From contig NZ_QNRQ01000003.1 of the NCBI RefSeq assembly GCF_003315175.1, positions 124,001-188,000 of the forward strand: DNA of 64,000 nucleotides, given 5' to 3'. Source of the DNA: Eoetvoesiella caeni. Its GTDB lineage: Bacteria > Pseudomonadota > Gammaproteobacteria > Burkholderiales > Burkholderiaceae_B. Made by a program: the position numbers and the translations under genes. The notes under the pieces were generated by a model. That model was given only the letters and a program-made list of their open reading frames with translations. It was not told the origin of the DNA and did not search any database. This document shows positions 37,938-49,084 of the stretch, one piece after another. Numbering within the stretch: position 1 is the stretch's first letter; the number at the start of each line of letters is the position of its first letter.

Positions 37938-38751
37938 CCGTCAAGCCTGCGGCCAGGCGCGGCAGCACCCGGCGCGCATTGGTCGCTAGCGCATCATCCA
38001 GTTGCACGCGCGGCAGCGCGCGCAACTCGGACAACACATCGGCGATACCTGCCACCTGCGCCGGCTCGTTGCGCCGCGACGGCGTCTGCTTCGTTCCCAG
38101 CCATGCGGGCGGTATATCGGGCGCGTCCGTTTCCAGCACCAGCGCCTCCAGCGGCAAGCGCGTTGCCAGGCGCCGTATTTGCAGCGACCGCTCGAATGTC
38201 ATGGCCCCGCCCAAGCCCAGTGCGAAACCCTGATCAATGAACTGCGCCGCCTGCTGAAAACTGCCGTTGAACGCGTGCGCCAGGCCGCCTATATGCGACC
38301 GGTGGCGCAAATGCTTGAGCAGCACGTCTTGCGAGCGGCGCACATGCAGCAACACCGGCAAGTCGTAATGCAAAGCCAGATCCAGCTGTGCGGTGTAGTA
38401 CATTTCCTGCCTGGCGCGCATGGCCGGCTCGGCCAGGGCAGGTATGAAAAAATCCAGCCCTATCTCGCCTATGGCGACAAAGCGCGGATCGCCGAGCGAA
38501 GCCTTGATCTGCGCATCAAGAACCAGCAGATCGGACTCGTCCGCCTGCGGCACAAAGATGGGATGTATGCCCAGTGCATAAAAGCCGCCCGAAAAAGAAT
38601 GCGCCAGGCTGCGTACCGTGTCGAAATTGGCACGCTCCACCGAAGGGATCACAACGGCTCTGACGCCCGCGCTTTGCGCACGGGCTATGACCTGCGTCCT
38701 GTCCTCATTGAACTCGGACGCATCCAGATGGCAATGCGTATCGATCAGCAT
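37930..38751 (-). CDS. TatD-family metal-dependent hydrolase
   Basis: This 273-residue amidohydrolase-fold nuclease is probably a 3'-5' exo- or endonuclease on DNA. MLIDTHCHLDASEF has the first His pair, AIGEIGLDFF the Glu. LPVLLHVRRSQDVLLKHLR and GLAHAFNGS supply His residues, and LVLETDAPDIPPAW the Asp. Length fits YcfH/TatD. It lies 9 bases downstream of lolD on the same strand, likely in one transcript. Confidence 0.9.
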   Translation of the reverse strand: MLIDTHCHLDASEFNEDRTQVIARAQSAGVRAVVIPSVERANFDTVRSLAHSFSGGFYALGIHPIFVPQADESDLLVLDAQIKASLGDPRFVAIGEIGLDFFIPALAEPAMRARQEMYYTAQLDLALHYDLPVLLHVRRSQDVLLKHLRHRSHIGGLAHAFNGSFQQAAQFIDQGFALGLGGAMTFERSLQIRRLATRLPLEALVLETDAPDIPPAWLGTKQTPSRRNEPAQVAGIADVLSELRALPRVQLDDALATNARRVLPRLAAGLTAT

Positions 38752-38760
38752 AAGTTGATG

Positions 38761-39459
38761 CTACACCTCCGTATCGACCAGGCATCCTTTGTCCATGAAC
38801 AATTGCCGGTGCGCCAGAATGGCCAGCGCGGGATCGTGCGTGACGATGGCGAACGCCGTGCCGAATTCCTTATTGACGCGTACCAGCAGTTCGAACATGC
38901 TTTCAGCAGTGTAACGGTCCAGGTTGCCTGTGGGTTCGTCGGCCAGCACGCAAGCCGGACGCGTAACCAGCGCACGCGCCAAGGCCACCCGTTGGCGTTC
39001 CCCGCCCGACAACTGCCCTGGAAAATGATGCTCGCGCGCGCCCAGCCCCACCTGAGCCAGCACGTCCCGTGCCTGCTCGCGCGCCTGCTTGCGATTATCG
39101 CCGCGCACGATCAGGGGCATGGCCACATTGTCCAGGGCCGAAAACTCCATCAGCAGGTGGTGGAACTGATAGACAAAGCCCAGGCTGCGGTTGCGCATGC
39201 GGCTGCGTTCGGTTTCGGAAAGCCCGGCGGCGCACTGGCCGTCGACATAGACCGATCCCGAGCTGGGCTCATCGAGCAGGCCCAGGGTATGCAGCAAAGT
39301 GCTTTTACCCGAACCCGAGGCCCCCACAATGGCCACCATCTCGCCGCGCGCGACATGCAGGCTGACATCGCGCAGCACGTGAATCGGCGCGCCGCCTTCG
39401 TCATAGGACTTGACCAGGTTCCTGGCAGCCAATACATGGTTGGATTCGACTTCAGTCAT
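38761..39459 (-). CDS. lolD: lipoprotein-releasing ABC transporter ATPase LolD
   Basis: This 232-residue ATPase powers extraction of outer-membrane lipoproteins from the inner membrane to LolA. The Walker A motif is GASGSGKSTLLHTLG (about residues 43-57), the signature is [15 protein letters not shown], and Walker B is CVLADEPTGNLD. The sequence FVYQFHHLLMEFSALDNVAMPL is of LolD type. Its start overlaps the stop of the permease gene by 8 bases. Confidence 0.95.
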   Translation of the reverse strand: MTEVESNHVLAARNLVKSYDEGGAPIHVLRDVSLHVARGEMVAIVGASGSGKSTLLHTLGLLDEPSSGSVYVDGQCAAGLSETERSRMRNRSLGFVYQFHHLLMEFSALDNVAMPLIVRGDNRKQAREQARDVLAQVGLGAREHHFPGQLSGGERQRVALARALVTRPACVLADEPTGNLDRYTAESMFELLVRVNKEFGTAFAIVTHDPALAILAHRQLFMDKGCLVDTEV

Positions 39460-40723
39460 GGCGCAGCACCTGTGCGGGTTGAAGGCGGGAAGCCCGCCAA
39501 CTGGGGTAAAGCGTAGCCAGCAAGGACAACACCAAAGAGGTCACCGCAATAGCGATGATGTCGGACGACTGCGGGTTGGAAGGCAGTTCGCTGATGAAAT
39601 AGATTTGCTGGGGCAAAAACTGTACGCCCAGCATGCGCTCGATGAACGGCACAATGACATCAATGTTATAGGCCAGCAGCATGCCCAGGCCCACCCCAAG
39701 CAGAGTACCCACCACGCCTATCAGCGAGCCTTGCACCAGAAAGATGCGTGCTATCTCTGCGGGTGTCGAGCCCAGCGTGCGCAAGATGGCGATGTCGGAC
39801 TGCTTGTCCTTGACCGCCATGACCAACGACGACAGAAGATTGAAGGCCGCCACCGCGACGATCAAGGCAAGAATGAGAAACATCATGCGCTTTTCGGTCT
39901 GGACGGCGGCAAACCATGTTCGATTGCTTTGCGTCCAGTCGCTGGCACGCACATACGGCGGCATGGTGGTCCTCAGTTCGCTTGCAACGACGGGCGCTTT
40001 TTGCATGTCGGCGATACGCAGCCGCACCCCGCTGGTGCCGCCATCGCGAAACACTTTGGCCGCGTCCTCGTAATTCACAAAAGCCAGGGAAGCGTCGTAT
40101 TCGTAATAGCCAGAGGAAAAAATGCCGACAACCGTGAACTGGCGCATCCGCGGCGTGAATCCGGCGGGCGAAATCGACCCTTGCGGAGCCAGTACCATCA
40201 GCGTGTCGCCCACGCTCACGCCCAGGGTGCCGGCCAGTTGATTACCCAGCACGATGCCGAAGCCGCCGGCCGTCAAGGCATCGAGCCGGCCTTCCGTCAT
40301 TTGCTGGTTGATGTCCGAAACCGCATGTTCAAGCTTTGCATCGATGCCCCGGATTTGCGCTCCGCTGAGGGCGTCGCCGCGCGCCAGCATGGCCTGCGCC
40401 GCCACAAAGGGCGCCGCGCCCTTGACCTCGGGGTTCTTTTCGGCGTCCTGGGCCAATTGCTGCCAATGCTGCAAGACTTGCTCGGGGGCAGCGCGCGGTA
40501 CATAGAGTTCGATATGCGGCAGCACCGAAAGCATGCGGTCGCGCACCTGAGTCTGAAAACCGTTCATGACCGACAGCACCACGATAAGCGCGGCCACGCC
40601 CAGGGCGATGCCGGCCATGGAGGTCGCCGCAATGAACGACACAAAGCGGTCGCGGCGTAAGCGTAGGCCCCGGCCGCGCGCCAGGCCCGCATAGCGCGCC
40701 CCTATCCAGAATTCATAAGACAT
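39452..40723 (-). CDS. lolC: lipoprotein-releasing ABC transporter permease LolC/LolE
   Basis: This 423-residue inner-membrane protein has one N-terminal helix (FIAATSMAGIALGVAALIVVLSVMNGF), a large periplasmic MacB-type domain (about residues 50-260) and three C-terminal helices (FtsX domain). The N-terminal YEFWIGARYAGL and the C-terminal SWRASRLQPAQVLRHD are characteristic of LolC/LolE. Only one permease gene is next to lolD, so the complex may be a homodimer or use a second gene elsewhere. A divergent unknown gene begins 42 bases away. Confidence 0.92.
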   Translation of the reverse strand: MSYEFWIGARYAGLARGRGLRLRRDRFVSFIAATSMAGIALGVAALIVVLSVMNGFQTQVRDRMLSVLPHIELYVPRAAPEQVLQHWQQLAQDAEKNPEVKGAAPFVAAQAMLARGDALSGAQIRGIDAKLEHAVSDINQQMTEGRLDALTAGGFGIVLGNQLAGTLGVSVGDTLMVLAPQGSISPAGFTPRMRQFTVVGIFSSGYYEYDASLAFVNYEDAAKVFRDGGTSGVRLRIADMQKAPVVASELRTTMPPYVRASDWTQSNRTWFAAVQTEKRMMFLILALIVAVAAFNLLSSLVMAVKDKQSDIAILRTLGSTPAEIARIFLVQGSLIGVVGTLLGVGLGMLLAYNIDVIVPFIERMLGVQFLPQQIYFISELPSNPQSSDIIAIAVTSLVLSLLATLYPSWRASRLQPAQVLRHD

Positions 40724-40765
40724 TATTGTTAAGCCACCGTTTCACATTAACACTACAATCAAAGT

Positions 40766-41713
40766 ATGCAAATCGTACTACCCGGCGCGCTGCCCGACCC
40801 AAACGCAGCATCCGCGCTACTTCCCCATGTTCTGGAAACGGCACCAACACTGGCACGCTGGCTACAGCAAGGCCATGCCTCCGTGCATGCCGCCGATCCC
40901 GCGGCCGCGGGATGCACGCCACTGGAGCAATGGCTGTTGCAGTCCAGAGACTACACCAAACGCGATGGACAGAATCTTAGCGCAGGTTTGGGCCCCTTAT
41001 GGGCAAATAACGCAAATAACGTTACGCAACGTGACCGGCCCGTCTGGCTGGCCGAGCTCGTACATGTCTCGCCCTCGCGCGATGGCGCGGTATTGCTGCC
41101 CGCCAAAGAGCTGGATATAAGCCCACAGCACAACGCCGCCCTGTTTGAATCGGCACAAGCGCTATTCGAAGGCACCGGCTTTGCGTTGCAACCCGACAGT
41201 ACGGCACGCTGGCGCATTTATTTGCCGTCCGATTTTGCGCCGCGCTGCGCCAGCCCGGCGCTGGTCAGCATCACATCGGTCAACGAATGGTGGCCCCAGG
41301 ACTTGCAATCCCGTCCGTGGCGCCGCCTGCTTAATGAATTGCAGATGCTGTGGTACGACCATCCGGTTAACGCCGAACGCTATGCTGCCGGACTGGTGCC
41401 GGTCAACAGTCTATGGCTGTTCGGCGGCGCCAGTCCCGACCAGCTGGGCAGCGCGGCCGCCGCACCGGCGCAAATTCATGAACACCTGCTGGCGCCCAGT
41501 CTTGCGCAGGATTGGGGCGGCTGGATAGCCGCCCTTGCCGAACTGGAGCAAACCGTTTTCAAGCCTTTGGCCGGGACATCTCCCGCGCCCAAAATAGTCC
41601 TTCTGGGGCGCGACCGCAAAGCCGAAATCGCGCCTCGTCCGAAAAGCCTGTTAAGCCGGCTTTTGCCGCAACGCAATCAAGCATGGAGAACCTGGTGGTC
41701 GTCCCAAAGCTAA
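40766..41713 (+). CDS. conserved hypothetical protein upstream of recJ
   Basis: I do not recognise a specific function for this 315-residue soluble protein. It has no signal peptide and no membrane helix. It opens MQIVLPGALPDPNAASALLPHVL and has a tryptophan-rich central part (ITSVNEWWPQDLQSRPWRRLLNELQMLWYD is near residues 170-200). This is followed by LVPVNSLWLFGGA, a string that recurs in an uncharacterised betaproteobacterial family found upstream of recJ. It diverges from the lol operon and overlaps the recJ start by 31 bases in another frame, implying shared transcription with recJ. Confidence 0.6.
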   Translation: MQIVLPGALPDPNAASALLPHVLETAPTLARWLQQGHASVHAADPAAAGCTPLEQWLLQSRDYTKRDGQNLSAGLGPLWANNANNVTQRDRPVWLAELVHVSPSRDGAVLLPAKELDISPQHNAALFESAQALFEGTGFALQPDSTARWRIYLPSDFAPRCASPALVSITSVNEWWPQDLQSRPWRRLLNELQMLWYDHPVNAERYAAGLVPVNSLWLFGGASPDQLGSAAAAPAQIHEHLLAPSLAQDWGGWIAALAELEQTVFKPLAGTSPAPKIVLLGRDRKAEIAPRPKSLLSRLLPQRNQAWRTWWSSQS

Positions 41714-43407
41714 GTACCCGTCCCTCGTACCCTGAAGCCGCCCGCGCTCTGGAAGTTGCGGGCATCCACCCGCTATTGGCGCGACTCTGGGCTGCGCGCG
41801 GCGTCAAACAGGCCACCGAGACCCAGCTTAAATGGTCGGCGCTGATTCCCCCCGGCCAGCTTACCCAGGGCGAACAGGCGGCTGCCGTACTGGCCGACGC
41901 CATCGGCGCACGCAAGCGCCTGCTTATCATCGCCGATTACGATTGCGACGGTGCAACAGCCTGTGCAGTCGGCATACGGGCGCTGCGGGCCATGGGCGCC
42001 GATGTCGACTTCCTGGTGCCCAATCGCTTTGAAACGGGCTACGGGCTGTCTCCCGAGGTCGTCAAGCTGGCTGCGGCGCACGCCGCCGGCAAACCCGACA
42101 TCCTGATTACCGTCGATAACGGAATAGCCAGCGTCGACGGCGTCCAGGCTGCCATGGACGCCGGCATGCAGGTCGTGGTTACCGACCACCACCTGCCGGG
42201 CGACACCCTGCCCGCCGCGCTGGCCATCGTCAATCCCAACCAGCCCGGCTGCGGATTTCCATCCAAGAACCTGGCTGGCGTCGGCGTCATCTTTTACCTG
42301 ATGCTGGCGCTGCGCGCCGAACTGCGCCGGCGCGGCGTCTTTACACCCGACGGCGGACCTCGCCTGGACAACCTGGCCGACCTGGTGGCGCTGGGCACCG
42401 TGGCGGACGTCGTCAAGCTGGATGCCAACAACCGTCTGCTGGTTACCCAGGGCCTGCAAAAAATGCGCTCGGGCCGGATGCAAGCGGGCCTGCGCGCCTT
42501 GTTTGCGGTGGCCGCGCGCGAACCGCGCGAGGCCAGCGCCTTCGACCTGGGTTTCGCCCTGGGCCCGCGCATCAATGCGGCCGGCCGCCTGGCCGACATG
42601 AGCCTGGGCATCAACTGCCTGATCACCGACGACGATATCCTGGCGCTGCAACTGGCCCGCCAGTTGGACGAGATGAATCAGCAGCGCCGAGGCATTGAAA
42701 CCACCATGCGCGAGGAAGCCCTGGCCTCCATCGACCAAAGCGACCCCGTCATCAAGGCCTCGGTGTGCGTCTACCACCCCGACTGGCACCAGGGCGTGGT
42801 GGGCCTGGTCGCCTCGCGCCTGAAAGAAACCTACTGGCGCCCAACCCTGGCTTTTGCCCGTTCGGCTACCGGCGAACTGCGCGGGTCGGGCCGCTCCATT
42901 CCCGACGTGCATCTGCGCGATGTGCTGGATCTGGTTTCCAAACGCAATCCCGGCATTATTCTCAAGTTCGGCGGCCACGCCATGGCGGCGGGCCTTACCC
43001 TCAGGGAAGACGCTTACGCGCAGTTCATCGAAAGCTTCGACGCCGCGGTCCAGGAGCTAAGCGGACAGTCCAGCTTCGACCCTGTCATCGAAACCGACGG
43101 CGGCCTTGAAAGCGGCTACGCCAATGCCGAAGTTGCCGAACTGCTGCAACAGCAAGTGTGGGGCGCCGGCTTTCCGGCGCCGATTTTTCGCGATACCTTT
43201 TTCGTTCGCCAGCAGCGCATGCTGAAGGACAAGCACCTGAAGCTTAGCCTGGAGCGGGGCCACCAGCGCTTCGACGCTATATGGTTCAACCATGCGCAGA
43301 TGCTGCCTGAATATATCGACGCGGCTTACCGGCTGGATCGCAATGTATGGAACGGCCGGGTTTCAGCCCAGCTTATTATCGAATACGCGGGCCAGGCCGA
43401 ACAATAA
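41683..43407 (+). CDS. recJ: single-stranded-DNA-specific 5'-3' exonuclease RecJ
   Basis: This 574-residue DHH-family nuclease serves recombinational and mismatch repair. LLIIADYDCDGATACAVGIRAL is motif I, ITVDNGIAS and VVTDHHLPGD are motifs II and III (DHH), and VALGTVADVVKLDANNR is motif IV. LKFGGHAMAAGLTL in the C-terminal half is the DHHA1 element. Length matches E. coli RecJ (577). The start at 41683 lies within the end of the upstream gene; a GTG at 41698 is an alternative. The more upstream in-frame codons have no RecJ character. Confidence 0.95.
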   Translation: MENLVVVPKLSTRPSYPEAARALEVAGIHPLLARLWAARGVKQATETQLKWSALIPPGQLTQGEQAAAVLADAIGARKRLLIIADYDCDGATACAVGIRALRAMGADVDFLVPNRFETGYGLSPEVVKLAAAHAAGKPDILITVDNGIASVDGVQAAMDAGMQVVVTDHHLPGDTLPAALAIVNPNQPGCGFPSKNLAGVGVIFYLMLALRAELRRRGVFTPDGGPRLDNLADLVALGTVADVVKLDANNRLLVTQGLQKMRSGRMQAGLRALFAVAAREPREASAFDLGFALGPRINAAGRLADMSLGINCLITDDDILALQLARQLDEMNQQRRGIETTMREEALASIDQSDPVIKASVCVYHPDWHQGVVGLVASRLKETYWRPTLAFARSATGELRGSGRSIPDVHLRDVLDLVSKRNPGIILKFGGHAMAAGLTLREDAYAQFIESFDAAVQELSGQSSFDPVIETDGGLESGYANAEVAELLQQQVWGAGFPAPIFRDTFFVRQQRMLKDKHLKLSLERGHQRFDAIWFNHAQMLPEYIDAAYRLDRNVWNGRVSAQLIIEYAGQAEQ

Positions 43408-43438
43408 AGACGCGGCTTGGCGCAGCCCCCCAAGAGGC

Positions 43439-44089
43439 TTATTCTTCAGGGCCTTGCCCGGCAATTTGGCGCAAGGCCTGCTCGAACACTTCGGGCGGCT
43501 GGCCGCCCTGTATAAGGTGCTTGCCGTTGATGATGATGGCCGGCACCGAATTGATGCCGTGATTCAGATAATACTGTTCGCGCTCGCGCACCTCGGTGGC
43601 GTAGGCGCCGGACGAGAGAATTTCCTGGGCCAGCGCGGCGTCCAGGCCGGCTTCGACGGCCAGACGCACCAGCACCTGGTGCGAGCTGGGGTCTTCGCCA
43701 TTGCCATGGTAGGCCTGCAGCAAAGCGCGCTTTAATTCCACCTGGCGGCCCTCGAGCTCGGCCCAGTGCAACAGGCGGTGGGCGTCGAAAGTATTGTAAA
43801 TACGATGGCGCGCGCCGAATTTAAATCCCACGCCCTCGCCGCGCGCGCGAATGGCTGCTTGCGTTTGCGCGATCTGGTCTGGGGTAGAGCCGTATTTCTC
43901 GGCCAGATGCTCGATGATTTCCTGACCTTCGGAGGGCATTTGCGGATTCAGTTCGAAGGGCTGGAAGTGCAAATCAACCCGCACTTCGTCCTTGAGCCGA
44001 TCCAATGCGCTTTCCAGCGAGCCAAAGCCGATAGCGCACCATGGGCAAGAAACGTCGGATACGAAATCGATTTTTAGCTGGGCGGTCAT
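43439..44089 (-). CDS. FrnE-like DsbA-family oxidoreductase (cytoplasmic)
   Basis: This 216-residue thioredoxin-fold protein has the redox motif CPWC at about residues 15-18 (VSCPWCAIGFGSL) and an inserted helical domain. It lacks a signal peptide, so it should act in the cytoplasm, as FrnE-type disulphide oxidoreductases do. GINSVPAIIINGKHLIQGGQPP carries the cis-Pro loop opposite the active site. It is convergent with recJ, 31 bases apart, and divergent from hsp20. Confidence 0.88.
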   Translation of the reverse strand: MTAQLKIDFVSDVSCPWCAIGFGSLESALDRLKDEVRVDLHFQPFELNPQMPSEGQEIIEHLAEKYGSTPDQIAQTQAAIRARGEGVGFKFGARHRIYNTFDAHRLLHWAELEGRQVELKRALLQAYHGNGEDPSSHQVLVRLAVEAGLDAALAQEILSSGAYATEVREREQYYLNHGINSVPAIIINGKHLIQGGQPPEVFEQALRQIAGQGPEE

Positions 44090-44173
44090 GAAACACCTTT
44101 AACAGGACGGAGCAATGCACAAAGCTGTGCCGCGAAGACCTACGGGGCAAAGTATACGAATGCCGCGCCTCGA

Positions 44174-44202
44174 TTGCAACGGATCTCTTTTGCTTCTAAT
44201 AT
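44174..44202 (+). promoter_or_regulatory. candidate promoter of hsp20-lon
   Basis: TTGCAA (44174-44179) and TAATAT (44197-44202) are 17 bases apart, with four of six matches to each sigma-70 box. This would leave a leader of roughly 110 bases before hsp20. I see no clear heat-shock sigma-32 site. Confidence 0.4.
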
Positions 44203-44321
44203 TAATCCTGTAAGGCGAGAAACGACGCGGGCAATATGCATGCGGTACCGCCATTCTTTTGCAGCACCGGCACCTCCAATCCGCGCCGCCGCGCTCGCGC
44301 CCAATGACAAGGATGCAATCC

Positions 44322-44726
44322 ATGACATATCGCAAGCCGGCCAGCACCATGTGGGCCGAAGCAGTCACCATGCTCGAGCAAGCCGACCGCCTGCACCGGC
44401 AATTCTTCCGGCTGGCCCAAGGCCCCGCGCGCGGCCCCACCTGGGAACCCCCCGCCGATATCTTCGAAACAGACAGCCAGCTTACCGTGCTGGTCGCACT
44501 GCCTGGCGTTGCGCCCGACCAAGTCAAGGTCGTCATCGAAAACGGCTACCTGGGCGTCGTGGGCGAACGCCCCATGCCGGCGCCCGCCATGGCCCATATC
44601 CGGCGCATTGAAATCCCCTACGGACGATTCGAACGGCGCATAGAGCTTCCCGCCGGACAATTTCAGATCCGCGAATCCACGCTCGCGCACGGATGCCTGG
44701 TGCTCAGTTTGCTCAAACTGGCATAA
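44322..44726 (+). CDS. small heat-shock protein Hsp20
   Basis: This 134-residue alpha-crystallin-domain chaperone holds unfolding proteins. PPADIFETDSQLTVLVALPGVAPDQVKVVIENGYLGVVGER is the beta-sandwich core (about residues 43-85). IPYGRFERRIELPAG is the conserved mid-domain strand, and the usual I-x-I-type tail is reduced to LVLSLLKLA. Start 44322 is set by AAGGA at 44309-44313; ATG 44304 is a weaker option. It precedes lon by 25 bases, a pairing seen in other proteobacteria with a second Lon. Confidence 0.88.
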   Translation: MTYRKPASTMWAEAVTMLEQADRLHRQFFRLAQGPARGPTWEPPADIFETDSQLTVLVALPGVAPDQVKVVIENGYLGVVGERPMPAPAMAHIRRIEIPYGRFERRIELPAGQFQIRESTLAHGCLVLSLLKLA

Positions 44727-44751
44727 CACTTGGCCAACACGAGGTTCTGCC

Positions 44752-47164
<2,413 letters not shown>

Positions 47165-47181
<17 letters not shown>

Positions 47182-48112
47182 CCCTGGATTTTGCCGCCAC
47201 CAGATCGACCAGCAGGCGGTCGCGCTCGGCTTCGAAGCCGCCCTCGTCCAGGTCCCGCAGCAAGGCGCGCACGCCTTGCGCCACCTTTGCCTTGAGTTCC
47301 GGCGTCATCGAAGGCGACCCCAGGTCGTCCCACCAGCTTTCTATGGGGCCGCCCAAGTGATCCAGCAAATGCTCGATGCCGCCCGCTCCGCCCGAAAGAT
47401 GCAGGTTCAGGAATGGACCCAGCAAGGCCCAGCGCAGGCCGGGTCCGTGAGCTATTGCTATGTCGATGTCCTGCACGCTGGCGACCCCTTGATCGACCAG
47501 GTGGAAGGCTTCGCGCCACAATGCGGCCTGGAGGCGATTGGCGATATGGCCCTTGACCTCCTTGCGCGGGTGTATGGGGCGCTTGCCGATTCCAGCATAA
47601 AAGCTCATGGCCTGCTCGACGGCCTGCGCCGAAGTGAGTTCGCCGCCAACCACTTCCACCAAAGGAATAAGGTGCGGAGGATTGAAGGGATGGCCAAGCA
47701 CCACCCGGCCTGGAAAGCGGCATGCCGACTGCACCTTGCTCATCAACAGCCCCGACGAGCTGGATGCAAGAATGACCTCTTCGGGCAAGGCGCGGTCCAT
47801 GCGCTGGAACAACTCCACCTTCAAGGCTTCGTTTTCGGGGCCATTTTCCTGCACGAAATCCGCGCCTTGCAGGGCGTCCTCGAGCACCGGATAAAAAGCC
47901 AGATTGTCCTGTGAGGCTTCGCTATGCAAGCCGATGGTTTCAAGGCTGGGCCATAGACGCGCGACACTTTCGCGCAAGCGCTGTTCGGCTCCGTCAGAGG
48001 GATCGGTGGCATTGACCTTCAGTCCGCAAGCCAGGAAATACGCTGTCCAGCTTGCGCCAATAACACCGGTTCCCACCACTGCCACTCGTTTTACCGCTTT
48101 GTTCTGGCTCAT
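47165..48112 (-). CDS. 3-hydroxyacyl-CoA dehydrogenase-type enzyme (carnitine 3-dehydrogenase-like)
   Basis: This 315-residue NAD-dependent dehydrogenase has the Rossmann motif VGTGVIGASWTAYFLACG at residues 12-29. LASSSSGLLMSKVQSAC and VVLGHPFNPPHLIPLVEVVGG are the catalytic loop with the His. RLQAALWREAFHLVDQGVASVQDID lies at the start of the C-terminal helical domain. Single-domain proteins of this length include L-carnitine dehydrogenases and short 3-hydroxyacyl-CoA dehydrogenases. It is the third gene of an operon with an aryl-CoA ligase and a BoxR-like regulator, which favours a role in side-chain beta-oxidation of an aryl-CoA. That link is inference. Confidence 0.82.
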
Positions 48113-48142
48113 CTACGACCCTTTATTCATGTTGAGTGGAAA

Positions 48143-49084
48143 TCACGCCGCACTGAGCGCCGGAAAATCGGTAAGCAGGCTTTCGCGGATAAGCGAAACC
48201 GCCCGCTGCGCCAGCTCGCCGATCGGCTTGTGCGTTGTATCGATGCTGGCGTGCGCAAGCGCGTATAGCTTTTGGCGAGCCTTCAAGGCGTCGACAATAT
48301 TGCTCATGGCTTCCTTTTGCAGTTGCGGCGTCGCAATCCGGACATCGTGCTGGGCCATGACGCGCCGGAAATGCTCGTCCGGGTCGGCGTGCAGCCACAC
48401 GCTGAAAAACGAATGCAGCAGCAGTTCGTAGGTGCCGGGTTCGACCACAATGCCGCCGCCTGTTGCCATGACCACTTCGGGATAAGTGCCGATGACGCGA
48501 TCGAGGCAGCGGCGCTCCAGGCGCCTGAAGCCGGCCTGGCCGTAGATCGAAAAGATCTCGGTCAAGGACAGGCCCGCCTCTTTTTCGATTTCGGCATTGA
48601 GCTCTACAAAAGGAATATCAAGCCGGCTGGCGATCAGCGGACCCAGCGTCGATTTGCCCGCGCCGCGCAAACCGATAAGCGCAATGCGGCGTGTGGCCGC
48701 ATCGTTGCTGTGCCGGTCGGCAAGGTGGCCGACCAGCCATTGGCGGATATCGCGCAATTGCGCCGCCGATTGCGGCTTCAGCAGTTCTGCGATGAGAGCG
48801 TAATCGGAGCCGTAGCGTTCGTCGTCGGCCAGCAGGTGGTCGGCCGGCAAATTAAGCGCCGCGGCAATTCGATACAACACGGCCAGGGAGATATTGCCGT
48901 CGCCTTTCTCCACCCTGGACAAATACGGCAAGGAAATATCAGACTCGGCAGCAAGCTGCTTCATGGTCATTGCCCGCGCGGCGCGTGCGGAACGAATCCG
49001 CTGTCCAAGGCGCAAGGACATTTCAGCGATCTCGCGGGGCGGCGTTGGCTTTTGCGCAATCATGGCTGGGGCCGGTCCGGTCAC
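48143..49084 (-). CDS. BoxR/BzdR-like regulator: helix-turn-helix fused to shikimate-kinase-like domain
   Basis: In this 313-residue protein an XRE-type DNA-binding domain (LGQRIRSARAARAMTMKQLA, then SLPYLSRVEKGDGNISLAVLYRIA) occupies residues 20-85. It is joined to a shikimate-kinase fold (about 130-300). BoxR and BzdR with this layout repress benzoyl-CoA pathway genes and use benzoyl-CoA as inducer. The Walker A GLRGAGKS and GGGIVVEPGTYELL are kept, but the two Asp that bind Mg and shikimate in kinases are replaced by Glu and Asn (FVELNAEIE), which argues for ligand sensing. Translation starts at GTG 49084, overlapping the ligase stop by 4 bases, or at ATG 49063. Confidence 0.88.
   Translation of the reverse strand: MTGPAPAMIAQKPTPPREIAEMSLRLGQRIRSARAARAMTMKQLAAESDISLPYLSRVEKGDGNISLAVLYRIAAALNLPADHLLADDERYGSDYALIAELLKPQSAAQLRDIRQWLVGHLADRHSNDAATRRIALIGLRGAGKSTLGPLIASRLDIPFVELNAEIEKEAGLSLTEIFSIYGQAGFRRLERRCLDRVIGTYPEVVMATGGGIVVEPGTYELLLHSFFSVWLHADPDEHFRRVMAQHDVRIATPQLQKEAMSNIVDALKARQKLYALAHASIDTTHKPIGELAQRAVSLIRESLLTDFPALSAA

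Noticed and set aside
38002-39516. A 504-codon plus-strand open frame opposite tatD-type and lolD genes
   Set aside because: It spans two genes with intact family motifs on the other strand and has no recognisable domain itself.
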